Origin: Actinomycetota bacterium
GTDB lineage: Bacteria; Actinomycetota; Actinomycetes; Nanopelagicales; Nanopelagicaceae
NCBI GenBank assembly: GCA_009698445.1
Contig: WLQG01000004.1
Location: forward strand, 1 to 56,252
Direction of reading: 5' to 3'
Length of the DNA: 56,252 nucleotides
Shown: one piece after another, positions 16,365 to 27,162 of the stretch
How positions within the stretch are numbered: position 1 is the stretch's first letter
Layout of the letters: each line of letters starts with the position of its first letter
Translations under genes and position numbers: made by a program
Notes under the pieces: generated by a model
The model's database searches: none
Seen by the model: the letters and a program-made list of their open reading frames with translations, nothing else
What the model was told of the DNA's origin: nothing

Positions 16365-18527
16365 ATGGATACTTTGATTGCACCAGTAATAAGTGCGCTC
16401 AAAGAACACCATGCAACGAATACCTTCGAGGACGTTGAACGCGCATTTCTCGTAGCCGAAAAGGCGCATGATGGGCAACTGCGTAAATCAGGTGATCGTT
16501 ACATAACGCATCCAGTTGCTGTTGCAAATATTCTGGCGAATCTTGGCCTCAATTCTGAAACTATTATCGCTGCCCTTTTGCATGACACCGTTGAAGATAC
16601 GGCATATTCCCTAAAAGAACTGCAAAGTGACTTTGGCGATGAGATAGCAGGATTAGTCGATGGCGTGACGAAGTTAGACAAATTAACTTACGGACCAACG
16701 GCAGAAGCCGAAACTGTTCGGAAGATGGTTGTGGCAATGTCTCGGGATATTCGAGTGCTCGTTATCAAATTAGCGGATCGATTGCACAATGCCCGCACAT
16801 GGAAGCATGTATCAAGTGAAAGTGCTGAACGTAAAGCTCGTGAGACTCTAGATATTTATGCCCCACTTGCACACCGCTTAGGTATGAATGCGATTAAGTG
16901 GGAGTTAGAGGATCTATCTTTTGAAGTTTTAGAGCCTAAGAAGTTTGAAGAGATTGCGCGCCTCGTCGCCGAACGCTCACCATCTCGAGACGCATTAACC
17001 CATGATGTTATCGAGATTGTTACTACTGATTTGGCCGCTGATGGAATACAAGCAACTGTTACTGGCCGCAAAAAGCATTTCTTTTCGGTCTACCAAAAGA
17101 TGGTTCTGCGCGGTCGTGAATTCAATGATATTTATGACCTAGTTGGAATTCGTGTACTAGTTGAAGATGTAAGAGATTGTTATGGAGTTCTCGGAGCCAT
17201 TCACGCCAGATGGAGTCCGGTTCCCGGACGCTTTAAGGATTACATCGCTATGCCTAAGTTCAATCTTTATCAATCCTTACATACAACAGTGATTGGGCCA
17301 ACGGGCAAGGCCATTGAAATACAGATTCGGACGTATGACATGCACTCTCGCGCCGAGTTCGGAATTGCGGCGCATTGGAAATACAAACAGGGTCATGAAA
17401 ATAACGATAGTTCACCAGAAATGCTCTGGCTCCGTCAGTTGCATGAGTGGCAGAAGGAGACTGAAGATCCATCGGAATTTTTAGAAGCGCTTCGTTTTGA
17501 TTTAGGCACTCCCGAGGTTTTTGTATTCACTCCCAAGGGCAGTGTTGTTGCTTTGCCTGGTGGGTCGACTCCAGTTGACTTTGCTTTTTCAGTGCACACG
17601 GATGTAGGTATCCGATGCGCAGGTGCGAAAGTGAACGGACGATTAGTTCCACTCGAATCTCGCCTTAACAATGGCGATGTTGTCGAGATTGTCACCAATA
17701 AAGGTGAACACGCAGGACCCAGTCGAGATTGGCTAAATTTTGTTAAAAGCCCTCGTGCACGTTCAAAGATCAAAGCATGGTTTAGTAAGGAGCGACGCGA
17801 AGAAGCAATTGATGCTGGTCGCGAATCCATTGCGCGGCAAATGCGCAAAGCTGGCTTGCCACTTCAGAAAATTTTTGCGGGCCATTCACTGTTGGAATTA
17901 GCACACGATCTTCGGTATACCGATATTGAAGCTTTGTATTCGGCGGTAGGGGATGGCCATGTTTCAGCCTCTTCCATTATTGATAAATTGGTTTTATCGA
18001 TGGGTGCCGAAGATTCCCATCCAGAACCAACGATGGAAACATTTCCAACGCGAGTCAGCACAACTAAGCGGTCAAGCAACGCTGTCGATGTTGAAGGCGC
18101 TGACGATGTATTGGTGAAACTTGCACGGTGCTGTACTCCAGTTCCCGGGGATTCAATCATGGGATTTATTACTAAAGGCAGTGGAGTTTCAATTCACCGT
18201 TCTGACTGCGTCAATGCAGATGATCTAGTTCGCAATCAATATGATCGCATAGTAAATGTTTCCTGGCGCTTAGGTGCAGCCAGCGTTTTCCTAGTTAATA
18301 TCCAAGTAGAAGCTTTAGATCGTGCCTCTTTACTGGCCGACGTGACAAGAACGCTTTCGGAGCAACATGTAAATATCTTGAGCGCGTCAGTTACAACATC
18401 TAAAGACCGCACGGCAATCTCACGTTTTACTTTTGAGATGGCTGATGCAACGCATCTAGATGCGGTACTTTCGGCCGTTCGAAATATTGAAGGTGTGTAC
18501 GACGTTTATCGCACAACTAACAACTAG
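16365..18527 (+). CDS. rel: Bifunctional (p)ppGpp synthetase/hydrolase
   Basis: A long RSH protein of 720 residues controlling the stringent response. Hydrolase HD domain with LLHDTVEDT near 75; synthetase domain with RFKDYIAMPKFNLYQSLHTT near 287, the RxKD form typical of bifunctional Rel rather than synthetase-only RelA; TGS domain with VFVFTPKGSVVALPGGS near 385; a conserved Cys-Cys zinc-finger-like region (ARCCTPVPGDSIMGF) near 590; a C-terminal ACT domain. The terminal CTAG at 18524-18527 supplies the stop for both rel and the converging DUF349 gene. Confidence 0.95.
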   Translation: MDTLIAPVISALKEHHATNTFEDVERAFLVAEKAHDGQLRKSGDRYITHPVAVANILANLGLNSETIIAALLHDTVEDTAYSLKELQSDFGDEIAGLVDGVTKLDKLTYGPTAEAETVRKMVVAMSRDIRVLVIKLADRLHNARTWKHVSSESAERKARETLDIYAPLAHRLGMNAIKWELEDLSFEVLEPKKFEEIARLVAERSPSRDALTHDVIEIVTTDLAADGIQATVTGRKKHFFSVYQKMVLRGREFNDIYDLVGIRVLVEDVRDCYGVLGAIHARWSPVPGRFKDYIAMPKFNLYQSLHTTVIGPTGKAIEIQIRTYDMHSRAEFGIAAHWKYKQGHENNDSSPEMLWLRQLHEWQKETEDPSEFLEALRFDLGTPEVFVFTPKGSVVALPGGSTPVDFAFSVHTDVGIRCAGAKVNGRLVPLESRLNNGDVVEIVTNKGEHAGPSRDWLNFVKSPRARSKIKAWFSKERREEAIDAGRESIARQMRKAGLPLQKIFAGHSLLELAHDLRYTDIEALYSAVGDGHVSASSIIDKLVLSMGAEDSHPEPTMETFPTRVSTTKRSSNAVDVEGADDVLVKLARCCTPVPGDSIMGFITKGSGVSIHRSDCVNADDLVRNQYDRIVNVSWRLGAASVFLVNIQVEALDRASLLADVTRTLSEQHVNILSASVTTSKDRTAISRFTFEMADATHLDAVLSAVRNIEGVYDVYRTTNN

Positions 18528-19822
18528 CTGAACTCAGCTAAGCCCTTCATCGCTTCTTCCAACCACACTCGTCGTGCAGCTGCAGATTCAGAAGCCTCAG
18601 TAGCCTTCTTTGCGTTACCAGCAGCTTGAGATTTAGCTGCGATTTTTTCGTAGCTCTCGATTGAATCTGTTAATTGCTTAACAACTTCTTGTGCGCGAGC
18701 TTTAGCAGCTGGGTCAGTTTTGCGCCAGATTTCAGCTTCAGCTTCTTTAACGACTGTTTCGACGGCTTGAACTCTGGCATCAAGAGCGGCGCGCTTATCG
18801 CGGTGAGTCATTCCGATTTTGCCCCAAGCATTGAGGTGATCACGTAGAGCCTTCTTGGTTGCATTTAAATCAGCAATCGGGAGAAGTGCCTCAATGAGTG
18901 TTACCAATTCTTCTCGCTTAGCCAGATTCGTGGCCATTGTTGTATCGCGTTTTTCAAGATCAGCGTTCTTGGCGCTAAAGAATTTATCTTGGGCTGCTTT
19001 AAAGCGCGCCCACATTTTTGCATCATCACTTGGCTTCCCACGCCCTGCGGCTTTCCAAGAATCCATCAGAGCTTTGTAGCGTTTAGCTGTTGGAACCCAC
19101 TCAGTTGATGTAGCCAATTTTTCGGCCTCTTCAATAATTGCCTTTTTAGCATCAATTACAACCTTTTGAACTGATTCTAAAGCGGCGAAATGTGTTCGGC
19201 GACGCTTATCGAATTTATTGCGTGAAGAAGAGAAGCGTTTCCAAAGATCAGCATCGGCTTTCTTATCTAAACGCGGAGCCGATTTCCATTCATCAAGAAG
19301 AATTTTCAGGCGATCTCCAGTGGTTTTCCAACTCTCGGAGAGTGCAAGGCTTTCGGCCTCGGCAACAATTTTTTCCTTTTCAACAAGAATCTGTTCGCGA
19401 CGGGCAGCTTTGACTGCAGTTTCTGCAGCTTTTTTAGCTTCATACGCTTCGCGATGGCCTTCAATAAGAGGCTCAATCTGTTCAACCGATGCTGAAAGAG
19501 CATCGAGATCGCCAACACCATTTAATTCTTTAACTTGGTCGCGCAGTTTCTTTACAGCGGCATATGCATCTGATGGAACTAGGGCGCCACTTTTAATACG
19601 AGCGGCAAGGAGTGCAACCTCGGCTGCAAGGAGTTCAAATTTGCGAACGAAATATGCCAACGCTTCTTCAGCTGTTTTACCAGGATATGAACCCACTGCT
19701 TTTTCACCTGAGGATGTGCGAACAAAAACTGTTCCATCGTCGCCGACTCGGCCAAAGGCTGAAGGGTCTCCGATTAATGCTGATGCTGCACTAGCTTGTG
19801 GTGTTGGATTGAATTCGCTCAT
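18524..19822 (-). CDS. DUF349-repeat coiled-coil protein
   Basis: 432 residues, leftward, rich in Ala, Lys and Glu, and largely helical. At least three DUF349-type repeats are visible, each with Trp-x-x-Trp spacing: DRLKILLDEWKSA...LWKRFSSSRNKF, KRYKALMDSWKAAG...MWARFKAAQDKF, and KALRDHLNAWGKIG. The N-terminal ~70 residues carry a separate small domain (FVRTSSGEKAVGSYPGKTAEEALAYF). The family function is unknown; it is common beside rel in Actinobacteria. ATG 19822 is chosen for its AAGGGA ribosome binding site rather than an in-frame start ten codons upstream. The stop overlaps rel tail to tail. Confidence 0.88.
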   Translation of the reverse strand: MSEFNPTPQASAASALIGDPSAFGRVGDDGTVFVRTSSGEKAVGSYPGKTAEEALAYFVRKFELLAAEVALLAARIKSGALVPSDAYAAVKKLRDQVKELNGVGDLDALSASVEQIEPLIEGHREAYEAKKAAETAVKAARREQILVEKEKIVAEAESLALSESWKTTGDRLKILLDEWKSAPRLDKKADADLWKRFSSSRNKFDKRRRTHFAALESVQKVVIDAKKAIIEEAEKLATSTEWVPTAKRYKALMDSWKAAGRGKPSDDAKMWARFKAAQDKFFSAKNADLEKRDTTMATNLAKREELVTLIEALLPIADLNATKKALRDHLNAWGKIGMTHRDKRAALDARVQAVETVVKEAEAEIWRKTDPAAKARAQEVVKQLTDSIESYEKIAAKSQAAGNAKKATEASESAAARRVWLEEAMKGLAEFS

Positions 19823-19845
19823 GGTGTGGTCCCTTTCAGCGCGTT

Positions 19846-19860
19846 GTTCCACAATGGAAC
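19846..19860. promoter_or_regulatory. 15-bp palindrome GTTCCA-N3-TGGAAC
   Basis: A perfect 6-bp dyad with a 3-base centre, 24 bases upstream of the leftward DUF349 gene, in the divergent region. It is the size of a dimeric repressor site. No regulator is assigned. Confidence 0.4.
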
Positions 19861-19878
19861 GTCGCTATCAGTGTGCGT

Positions 19879-19906
19879 GCTCACTCAAGGCGCACCTTGG
19901 ATGAGC
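19879..19906. promoter_or_regulatory. 28-bp interrupted palindrome
   Basis: GCTCA (19879-19883) pairs with TGAGC (19902-19906), and CAAGG (19886-19890) with CCTTG (19895-19899), separated by a 2x2 mismatch and a CGCA centre. It lies between the divergent DUF349 and MBL genes, 30 bases before a TACCCT -10. It may be an operator or a transcript hairpin; the assignment is inference. Confidence 0.45.
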
Positions 19907-19929
19907 GTGAATCGTGCGGAGGTAAAAGG

Positions 19930-19935
19930 TACCCT
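19930..19935 (+). promoter_or_regulatory. Candidate -10 TACCCT for the MBL-hisS unit
   Basis: TACCCTGT, as at 29013-29020. Transcription would begin at 19942, which is itself a GTG in frame with the MBL gene, or give a 48-base leader to ATG 19990 with its GAAGGGG site. Confidence 0.45.
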
Positions 19936-19989
19936 GTATAGGTGTGTGAGCGTCAATCGCTCCAATTTTTGAGCGTAGACGAAGGGGCA

Positions 19990-20658
19990 ATGTCCATGCT
20001 TGTCGACTCATTTGCCGCTCCCATGTATGCCACTAATTGCTGGGTCATCGCACCCGCAGCTGGAAGTGAGTGCGTTGTTATTGATCCGGGTATGCCGGAT
20101 GTTTCACAGCAGCTGGAAGACATTCTGAAGAAGCATTCACTTAAGCCTGTTGCCGTTATTGCTACCCATGGCCATCTCGACCATACCTTTTCGATTCGAC
20201 CGATAGCAGATGGCTATTCGATTCCTGCCTATATTCATTCGCTGGATAGAGTTGCATTGGCTCACCCCGAACGCATTCATGGGCCAGAATTTATAGCGAC
20301 ATTATCGGCTATGGACTTTGTCGAACCAGTCGATGTAAGAGAATTGCGCAATGAAGAAGTTGTGGAGCTTGTGGGTATGAAATTCAAAGCTATCCACGCA
20401 CCCGGACATACAGCTGGTTCATTGGTCTTTGTAGTTGACGATGAAATATTAATCAGCGGCGATGTTCTCTTTGCTGGTTCGATTGGTCGCACTGATCTGC
20501 CAGGCGGATCAGCTGAAGCGATGGAGACAACCTTGCGCAAAAAAATTATGCCTTTGCCAGATCATTTACGAGTCCTGCCTGGACATTATGCAGAAACCAC
20601 CATGGCCGTCGAGAAAAGAAGTAATCCATATTTAACAGCGCTCAAAGGTCGCTACTAA
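19990..20658 (+). CDS. MBL-fold metallo-hydrolase (glyoxalase II-like)
   Basis: 222 residues. The dinuclear metal motif HxHxDH is THGHLDH near residues 59-65; further ligands lie in the APGHTAGS stretch near 137, [15 protein letters not shown] near 155 (Asp) and the closing LPGHYAET near 196 (His). Relatives include glyoxalase II and other thioesterases; the substrate here is unknown. In Mycobacterium a similar gene (Rv2581c) also precedes hisS. ATG 19990 has GAAGGGG at 19981-19987. GTG 19942, which sits at leaderless spacing from TACCCT, would add 16 residues not typical of the family. Confidence 0.85.
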   Translation: MSMLVDSFAAPMYATNCWVIAPAAGSECVVIDPGMPDVSQQLEDILKKHSLKPVAVIATHGHLDHTFSIRPIADGYSIPAYIHSLDRVALAHPERIHGPEFIATLSAMDFVEPVDVRELRNEEVVELVGMKFKAIHAPGHTAGSLVFVVDDEILISGDVLFAGSIGRTDLPGGSAEAMETTLRKKIMPLPDHLRVLPGHYAETTMAVEKRSNPYLTALKGRY

Positions 20659-21908
20659 TGGCCGGACAAAAGATCCAAGCACCAAAAGGTGTAAGTGAAT
20701 ATGTCCCACCACGTTCTGCAGCGTTTGAATTTGTCAGAGAGTCACTGATTAATCCAGCCCGTCGTGCAGGCTATCAACTCATAGAGCTTCCAGTCTTTGA
20801 AGACACAGAACTATTCACCCGCGGAGTTGGCGAATCAACTGATGTTGTTTCAAAAGAAATGTACACATTTCTAGATCGTGGAGATCGTTCAATTACTTTG
20901 CGTCCTGAAGGAACTGCGGGTGTAATGCGCGCAGTTATTGAACATGGTTTAGATCGTGGTCAACTTCCGACAAAACTTTGGTACTCAGGGCAATTCTTTC
21001 GAGCAGAGCGTCCACAAGCTGGCCGTTATCGTCAATTTTACCAAGTAGGCATTGAGGCAATTGGTTTGGACGATCCGGCAATTGATGCCGAAGTTATTGC
21101 GATTGCAGATGCTGGATTCAAAGCTATTGGTTTAAGTAAGTATCGTTTGGAAATTACGAGTTTGGGTGATGCCCAATCTCGAGCAGCGCACCGTATTGAT
21201 CTAGTAAAATTTCTTGCAGGAATGAATTTGGATGAGGCAACAAGTACAAGAGCCGCACTCAATCCTTTGCGTCTCTTCGATGACAAACGTCCTGAAATTA
21301 AAGATGCTATGGCTGATGCACCTTTGCTCGTTGATTACCTCAGCCAAGCTTCACGAGATCACTTTGAGCAGGTTAAGAAATATTTAGATGCACTCGGTAT
21401 TTCTTACATACTCAACCCACGGATGGTTCGTGGTTTGGATTACTACACCGGAACAACTTTTGAATTTGTCCATGAACTTTTAGGGGCGCAATCAGGAATT
21501 GGTGGGGGAGGCCGATATGACGGTCTTATGGCAGAACTTGGTGGACAAGGGCTGTCAGGGATTGGTTTTGGCTTAGGTGTTGATAGAGCACTACTCGCTG
21601 CCGAAGCAGAAGGTGTTATCAACGAAAACTCTTTCGTCTCGGATTTATTCATCATTCCACTGGGTGATGCCGCTAAAGAAATGGCGATGAAAATCGCCAG
21701 CGATCTGAGATCTTCTGGAAAAAGCGTCGAAGTTGCTTTTGGCGACCGGGCACTCAAAGGAGCCATGAAAGGCGCCGATAAAAGCGGTGCGCGTTATGTC
21801 ATAGTTCTAGGTGATTCCGAGATTTCTAGCGCAACTGTGGAGCTAAAAGAGATGAAAACTGGTGAGACTTCTTCGGTTAAGATTGCATCATTAATCAGCG
21901 CACTTTAG
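20658..21908 (+). CDS. hisS: Histidine--tRNA ligase
   Basis: Class II synthetase of 416 residues. Motif 2 is [16 protein letters not shown] near 115-130; the histidine-specific boxes are [19 protein letters not shown] ([15 protein letters not shown] near 256) and [15 protein letters not shown] near 280. [13 protein letters not shown] lies near 76. The C-terminal anticodon domain starts near 325. Its ATG shares a base with the previous stop (TAATG), so it is coupled to the MBL gene. Confidence 0.96.
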   Translation: MAGQKIQAPKGVSEYVPPRSAAFEFVRESLINPARRAGYQLIELPVFEDTELFTRGVGESTDVVSKEMYTFLDRGDRSITLRPEGTAGVMRAVIEHGLDRGQLPTKLWYSGQFFRAERPQAGRYRQFYQVGIEAIGLDDPAIDAEVIAIADAGFKAIGLSKYRLEITSLGDAQSRAAHRIDLVKFLAGMNLDEATSTRAALNPLRLFDDKRPEIKDAMADAPLLVDYLSQASRDHFEQVKKYLDALGISYILNPRMVRGLDYYTGTTFEFVHELLGAQSGIGGGGRYDGLMAELGGQGLSGIGFGLGVDRALLAAEAEGVINENSFVSDLFIIPLGDAAKEMAMKIASDLRSSGKSVEVAFGDRALKGAMKGADKSGARYVIVLGDSEISSATVELKEMKTGETSSVKIASLISAL

Positions 21909-21931
21909 TTATAGGGATGTAGAACGCAACC

Positions 21932-23683
21932 ATGTTAAGAACTCACGACGCAGGCTCATTGCGCAAATCTCATGCCGGCACGACCGTCACATTGGCAGGT
22001 TGGGTTTCTAGACGTCGCGATCATGGTGGAGTTGCTTTTATTGATCTGCGCGATGCCTCAGGTTCTGTCCAGGTAGTTATTCGTGATGAAAAGATGGCTG
22101 GTTCACTTCGTGCTGAGTGGTGCCTAATGATTACTGGTGAAGTTTTAGCAAGACCTGAAGGAAATGCGAATACGAATATCCCTACGGGTGAAATTGAAGT
22201 TATGGGGGACACAGTTGTTGTCTTAAGCGAATCAGCACCGCTACCATTCCCGGTTGATTCTGGAAACGACGCAGATATAAATGAAGAGGTGCGTCTTAAG
22301 TATCGATATCTCGATCTTCGCCGCGAAAAACCTGCAGCTAATTTGCGCCTTCGCTCAAAGGTGACTTCAGTTATTCGCCGAGTGATGGAAGATGAAGAAT
22401 TTCTTGAGATCGAAACTCCATATTTAACACGTTCAACTCCTGAAGGTGCTCGTGACTTTTTAGTTCCAGTTCGCCTGCAACCGGGTAGTTGGTATGCCTT
22501 GCCGCAATCACCACAGCTCTTTAAGCAGTTATTGATGGTTGCAGGAATGGAAAAGTATTACCAAATAGCACGCTGCTTTAGAGATGAAGACTTCCGTGCT
22601 GATCGCCAACCAGAATTTACGCAATTAGATATCGAAATGTCTTTTATTGATCAAGAGGACATCTTGGCTGTAGCTGAAAAGATAGTTTCAAAAATTTGGA
22701 AGGAAGCCGTTGGCTACACCATCCCGCTTCCACTAAAGCGCATGACATATGCAGATGCAATGACGCGTTACGGATCAGATAAGCCTGATCTTCGCTTTGG
22801 TTATGAATTATCTGAGCAGACTGCATATTTTGCGCAAACCACTTTCCGTGTTTTCCAAGCGCCATATGTTGGAAGCGTTGTTATGCCAGGGGGAGCAGCA
22901 TCACCTCGCCGTGAACTAGATGCATGGCAAGACTGGGCTAAAGCACGTGGCGCTAAGGGTCTTGCATATATTTTGGTAAATGAAGATGGAACTTTGGGAG
23001 GACCAGTTGCTAAGAATCTTTCAGAGTCAGAAGCTGCTGGAATTGCTGCTGCAGCTGGCGCAAAACCTGGAGACGCAATCTTTTTTGCTGCCGGTGAGCG
23101 CACAGCATCTTTGAATTTGTTGGGTGCAGTTCGTTTAGAAATCGGTAAGCGTTGCAATTTGATTCCTGCAGATAAGTGGGAGTTCTTGTGGGTGGTAGAC
23201 GCACCTATGTTTGAACCAACTGATAATGGCGGATGGACAGCAGTTCACCATCCTTTCACCGGTCCGAAACCAGAGTTCGCTAAAACTTTTGCACACGATC
23301 CAGCGTCGGCACTTGCCTATGCATATGACATTGTTTTAAACGGTACTGAACTTGGTGGTGGTTCAATCCGTATCCACGATCGGCAGATTCAAAAAGATGT
23401 TTTCAGTGTTATTGGTTTAAGTGATGAAGAAGCACAAAGTAAGTTTGGATTCTTGCTTGAAGCATTCAATTACGGTCCGCCTCCCCATGGTGGAATTGCT
23501 CTTGGTCTAGATCGCGTATGCGCATTACTAACTGGATCAGATTCAATTCGTGAAGTTATTGCTTTTCCTAAAACTGCAAGCGGTGGGGACCCACTCACTG
23601 GTGCTCCAACACCAATTACCCCGGCGCAACGCAAGGAGAGCGGTATCGATGGCGCCCCTAAACAAGCTCCTCAGGTAGGCTAA
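21932..23683 (+). CDS. aspS: Aspartate--tRNA ligase
   Basis: 583 residues, the bacterial type with a GAD insertion. N-terminal OB domain with [19 protein letters not shown] (about 22-40), catalytic core with [16 protein letters not shown] near 165, [20 protein letters not shown] near 213-232, and [18 protein letters not shown] near 530. Whether it also charges tRNA-Asn depends on gatCAB, which is outside the window. It lies in the hisS-aspS-DUF948-alaS run. Confidence 0.96.
   Translation: MLRTHDAGSLRKSHAGTTVTLAGWVSRRRDHGGVAFIDLRDASGSVQVVIRDEKMAGSLRAEWCLMITGEVLARPEGNANTNIPTGEIEVMGDTVVVLSESAPLPFPVDSGNDADINEEVRLKYRYLDLRREKPAANLRLRSKVTSVIRRVMEDEEFLEIETPYLTRSTPEGARDFLVPVRLQPGSWYALPQSPQLFKQLLMVAGMEKYYQIARCFRDEDFRADRQPEFTQLDIEMSFIDQEDILAVAEKIVSKIWKEAVGYTIPLPLKRMTYADAMTRYGSDKPDLRFGYELSEQTAYFAQTTFRVFQAPYVGSVVMPGGAASPRRELDAWQDWAKARGAKGLAYILVNEDGTLGGPVAKNLSESEAAGIAAAAGAKPGDAIFFAAGERTASLNLLGAVRLEIGKRCNLIPADKWEFLWVVDAPMFEPTDNGGWTAVHHPFTGPKPEFAKTFAHDPASALAYAYDIVLNGTELGGGSIRIHDRQIQKDVFSVIGLSDEEAQSKFGFLLEAFNYGPPPHGGIALGLDRVCALLTGSDSIREVIAFPKTASGGDPLTGAPTPITPAQRKESGIDGAPKQAPQVG
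23676..23681 (+). promoter_or_regulatory. -10 element TAGGCT for leaderless DUF948 gene
   Basis: TAGGCT, six bases (AACAAC), then ATG 23688. No ribosome binding site lies between. The arrangement is nearly identical to that in front of thrS. Confidence 0.6.
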
Positions 23684-23687
23684 CAAC

Positions 23688-24047
23688 ATGGGTCCAGGTG
23701 GAGTTGCAACAATAATCGCAAGCTGCGCATTGATGATTATCGCGCTGGCAGTTGCCTACGTAATTATTCGAGTTGGTCGTTTGATAGATGAAGCCAAAGC
23801 TTCACTCAAGACCTTAACGGATGAGGCCGCACCGCTTATCGATGAGGTCAATACAACCGTAACTCTCATTAACGGACCGCTCAAGAGCATAAACCGCATC
23901 ACTAAGAATGCAGAAGATCTCTCGGACAAAGTTAATGAAGTCACTACATCTTTCATAAACAAAAATGGTTCAGCGGTAAGAGTAGCTGGAGCCTTGCTTT
24001 CTGCAGCATCGATGAAGAAATCTCGATCTAAGAAGAAGGCTGAGTGA
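23688..24047 (+). CDS. DUF948 membrane-anchored protein
   Basis: 119 residues. One N-terminal membrane segment (about 7-27) is followed by an amphipathic helical region with regularly spaced polar residues (LIDEAKASLKTLTDEAAPLI and so on) and a basic C-terminus SRSKKKAE. This is the DUF948 pattern; function unknown. Genes of this family sit between aspS and alaS in several Actinobacteria. The start is supported by the TAGGCT hexamer at leaderless spacing. Confidence 0.85.
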   Translation: MGPGGVATIIASCALMIIALAVAYVIIRVGRLIDEAKASLKTLTDEAAPLIDEVNTTVTLINGPLKSINRITKNAEDLSDKVNEVTTSFINKNGSAVRVAGALLSAASMKKSRSKKKAE

Positions 24048-24056
24048 TCCTCACAC

Positions 24057-26729
24057 GTGGAATCCGCCGAGATCCGTTCACGCTGGCTGCGTTTTTTTGA
24101 ATCAGATAACCGTCAAGGGTTAACACATACAGTCGTTCCATCGGCATCACTAATCGCTGATGATCCCAACCTGTTGCTAGTTAACGCAGGTATGGTTCCA
24201 TTTAAGCCATATTTTCTGGGTGAAATTACTCCACCTTATAAGCGTGCAACATCAGTTCAAAAGTGTGTACGTACTCTCGATATTGATGAAGTCGGCAAAA
24301 CTACTCGGCATGCGTCTTTTTTCCAGATGTGCGGAAATTTTTCTTTTGGCGATTATTTTAAAGAAGGTGCAATCGCACTAGCTTGGGAACTTTTGACACG
24401 TCCTATAAATGACGGTGGATATGGATTCCCAGAAGAGCGCTTATGGGTAACTGTTTATCTTGATGATGATGAAGCTGCCGATATTTGGCACACCAAGATG
24501 GGTGTTCCTAAAGAGCGCATTCAACGACGCGATATGGAAGACAACTTCTGGTCGATGGGTGTTCCCGGTCCATGTGGGCCTTGTTCTGAGATTTATTACG
24601 ATCGTGGTCCTGCATATGGTTCTGAGGGTGGACCAATTGCTGATGAGAATCGCTATATGGAAGTCTGGAATCTCGTGTTCATGCAAAACGAGCGCGGAGT
24701 TGGTTCTGGCAAAAATGATTACCCAATTCTTGGTGAACTCCCTGCAAAAAGTATTGACACCGGTTTAGGACTTGAGCGAATGGCTGCGCTATTGCAGGGC
24801 GTAGAAAATATCTATGAAATTGATACTACGATGCAGATTTTAACTAAGGCATCACAACTAACTGGCGTTAAATATGGTTCATCCGAGAAGTCAGATATTT
24901 CTCTGCGCATTATCGCCGACCACGCGCGAACATCAGCGATGCTCATTGGCGATGGAGTAACACCAGGAAATGAAGGTCGTGGTTACGTATTACGCCGCAT
25001 GATGCGACGCACAATTCGTAACATGCGCCTACTTGGTTCGATGGATCCAATCATGTCTGAACTAACCGTTGCAGCTATTGGCGCGATGGGGCCGCAGTAT
25101 CCTGAGTTAGTTACAGACTCTAAACGTATTTTGTCTGTCAGCGTTTCTGAAGAAGAGAGTTTTCTACAAACACTTAAGAGTGGAACACAGATCTTTGACG
25201 TGGCAAGTGCAGCACTTAAAAAGAGTAAAAGCGCAGTACTTCCAGGTGAAGATGCGTTCAAACTTCACGACACCTATGGTTTTCCTTTTGATTTAACTCT
25301 AGAAATGGCGCGCGAAGAAGGCCTTGAAGTTGATGAGGACGGATTCCGTCGTTTAATGAAAGAGCAAAAGGATCGAGCTAAAGCGGATTCAAAGGCTAAA
25401 AAGAGTGGTCACACGGATCTCTCGGTCTATCGCCAAGTGGCCGATAAGAATGGTAAGTCAGAGTTCATTGGCTATTCACACCTCACAAGTGAAGCAAAGG
25501 TTACTGCGGTTCTAGTTGATGGAAATTTAGTTGGCTCTGCAGGTGCTGATGAAGATGTAGAAATTGTTTTAGATCGAACACCTTTCTATGCAGAAGGTGG
25601 TGGTCAGTTAGCCGATGGTGGAAAGATTACTTTGGCTAACGGCGCCGTTGTAGAGATTGATGATGTGCAGACGCCAGTGCCAGGTGTTTTTGTCCACCGT
25701 GGTCGTGTTCTCTCTGGCTCACTAGAAAGTGGATCGCAGGGACAAGCAGCGATCGATATCGAACGACGCCATGCAATTTCACGCGCACACACAGCTACGC
25801 ATATGGTCCATAAGGCTTTCCGTGAACTCTTAGGTGAGACTGCGACACAAGCAGGATCTGAAAACTCACCTGGAAGATTCCGATTTGATTTTCCAGCAAC
25901 CGGGGCAGTTCCTGCATCAGTTCTGGCAGATGTGGAATCTCGAGTTAACACATTGCTACTTGATAACTTAGAAGTAACTGCAGAAGTTATGTCTCAAGAT
26001 GCAGCCAAGAAACTTGGCGCTATGGCCTTGTTTGGGGAAAAGTATGGCGATCAAGTTCGCGTAGTAAGTGTGGGAGATTGGGCCCGTGAACTATGCGGCG
26101 GTACTCACGTTTCCCGCTCTGGACAATTAGGTATTGTGAAACTGCTCAGTGAATCCTCAATCGGTGCAGGCGTGCGAAGAGTAGAAGCATTAGTCGGAGT
26201 AGATGCATATCGATTCCTTGCACGTGAACATATCTTGCTTAACTCGTTAACAGAGATTATTAAGGGCGCCAGAGTTGAAGAACTACCCGAGCGCATAAAC
26301 GGATTAATTAATTCGATGAAAGATATTGAAAAGGAGCTAGGTGCGCTGCGCTCTGCGCAGGCAATGTCACAAGTAGGAGAAATAGCTAAAACGGCAACGA
26401 TTGTTAATGGGACAACAGTTATCACTGCTCTTTTGGGTGACGGTATCTCCGGAGATGACTTACGCAAAATTGCTTTAGATTTGCGCAGCAAAGCAGTTAA
26501 CTCAGTCGTAGCTCTGATTAGCATCAATGATTCCAAACCAGTTTTGGTTGTAGCAGCTAGTGATGCAGCTCGAGCCGGTGGAGTTAAAGCTGGCGCCTTG
26601 GTCAAAATCGGCTCGACAGTTCTGGGCGGTGGCGGTGGCGGCAAAGATGATTTTGCTCAAGGTGGAGGTACGGACGCAGCTAAATCTGTCGATGCGTTGG
26701 CGGCAATTTCCCAAGCTCTAGCTGGATAA
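24057..26729 (+). CDS. alaS: Alanine--tRNA ligase
   Basis: 890 residues, full length. Catalytic domain with [12 protein letters not shown] near 42 and [17 protein letters not shown] near 285; editing domain with [16 protein letters not shown] near 580 and the zinc ligands in [13 protein letters not shown] near 680; DHHA1-type C-terminal domain ending in the glycine-rich [19 protein letters not shown] 24057 is the start expected from homologues ([15 protein letters not shown]). No ribosome binding site is near, so coupling to the DUF948 gene nine bases upstream is likely. Confidence 0.96.
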   Translation: MESAEIRSRWLRFFESDNRQGLTHTVVPSASLIADDPNLLLVNAGMVPFKPYFLGEITPPYKRATSVQKCVRTLDIDEVGKTTRHASFFQMCGNFSFGDYFKEGAIALAWELLTRPINDGGYGFPEERLWVTVYLDDDEAADIWHTKMGVPKERIQRRDMEDNFWSMGVPGPCGPCSEIYYDRGPAYGSEGGPIADENRYMEVWNLVFMQNERGVGSGKNDYPILGELPAKSIDTGLGLERMAALLQGVENIYEIDTTMQILTKASQLTGVKYGSSEKSDISLRIIADHARTSAMLIGDGVTPGNEGRGYVLRRMMRRTIRNMRLLGSMDPIMSELTVAAIGAMGPQYPELVTDSKRILSVSVSEEESFLQTLKSGTQIFDVASAALKKSKSAVLPGEDAFKLHDTYGFPFDLTLEMAREEGLEVDEDGFRRLMKEQKDRAKADSKAKKSGHTDLSVYRQVADKNGKSEFIGYSHLTSEAKVTAVLVDGNLVGSAGADEDVEIVLDRTPFYAEGGGQLADGGKITLANGAVVEIDDVQTPVPGVFVHRGRVLSGSLESGSQGQAAIDIERRHAISRAHTATHMVHKAFRELLGETATQAGSENSPGRFRFDFPATGAVPASVLADVESRVNTLLLDNLEVTAEVMSQDAAKKLGAMALFGEKYGDQVRVVSVGDWARELCGGTHVSRSGQLGIVKLLSESSIGAGVRRVEALVGVDAYRFLAREHILLNSLTEIIKGARVEELPERINGLINSMKDIEKELGALRSAQAMSQVGEIAKTATIVNGTTVITALLGDGISGDDLRKIALDLRSKAVNSVVALISINDSKPVLVVAASDAARAGGVKAGALVKIGSTVLGGGGGGKDDFAQGGGTDAAKSVDALAAISQALAG

Positions 26730-26730
26730 T
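26725..26730 (+). promoter_or_regulatory. Candidate -10 GATAAT for ruvX
   Basis: GATAAT overlaps the alaS stop and stands six bases before ATG 26737. It differs from TANNNT only in the first base. No ribosome binding site lies between. Confidence 0.35.
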
Positions 26731-26736
26731 CTCCTT

Positions 26737-27162
26737 ATGCAAAGAGGTCGCCGTATCGCATTTGATTATGGTGACGTCCGAATAGGTGTAGCAGTTTGTG
26801 ATCCAGATGCAATTCTCTCATCACCTGTGACGACTTTAAATTCAAGTGATAGCAAGTTAAAAGTTAAAATTTCCGAACTGTTCGCTGAATATGAACCTAT
26901 AAGAATCTATGTCGGTAAACCATCGCACATGGATGGCCGAGATAGCCAGTCGTCAATTAAAGCCGGTGAGTTCGCAGTGATGCTGGGAGAGTTGACGAAT
27001 TCTCCAATCGAACTCATTGATGAGCGCTTAAGTACCGTAACCGCTGCAAAAAACATGCAAGATTCTGGAGTTAAAGCAAAAGATGCTCGCGCGTCTATCG
27101 ATCAAGCTGCCGCCGTGGCAATTTTGGATTTCGCACTTGAGATTGAAAAGCAGCGCGGATGA
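26737..27162 (+). CDS. ruvX: Putative pre-16S rRNA nuclease / YqgF resolvase-like protein
   Basis: An RNase H-fold protein of 141 residues. AFDYGDVRIGVAVCD near 7-21 carries the first acidic residue, IYVGKPSHMDGRDS the second strand, and LIDERLSTVTAA near 91 the DER motif. YqgF in E. coli matures 16S rRNA ends; a Holliday-junction role was earlier proposed. The stop overlaps the mltG start by four bases. Confidence 0.92.
   Translation: MQRGRRIAFDYGDVRIGVAVCDPDAILSSPVTTLNSSDSKLKVKISELFAEYEPIRIYVGKPSHMDGRDSQSSIKAGEFAVMLGELTNSPIELIDERLSTVTAAKNMQDSGVKAKDARASIDQAAAVAILDFALEIEKQRG

Noticed and set aside
19218-19904. Rightward open frame of 228 residues opposite the DUF349 gene
   Set aside because: It is Ser/Arg/Ala-rich, which is what the reverse strand of a Lys/Ala/Glu-rich coding sequence gives; no domain and no start signals.
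19942-19989. Longer MBL protein from GTG 19942, at leaderless distance from TACCCT
   Set aside because: The 16 extra residues are not typical of the family and ATG 19990 has a strong GAAGGGG site. Not fully excluded.
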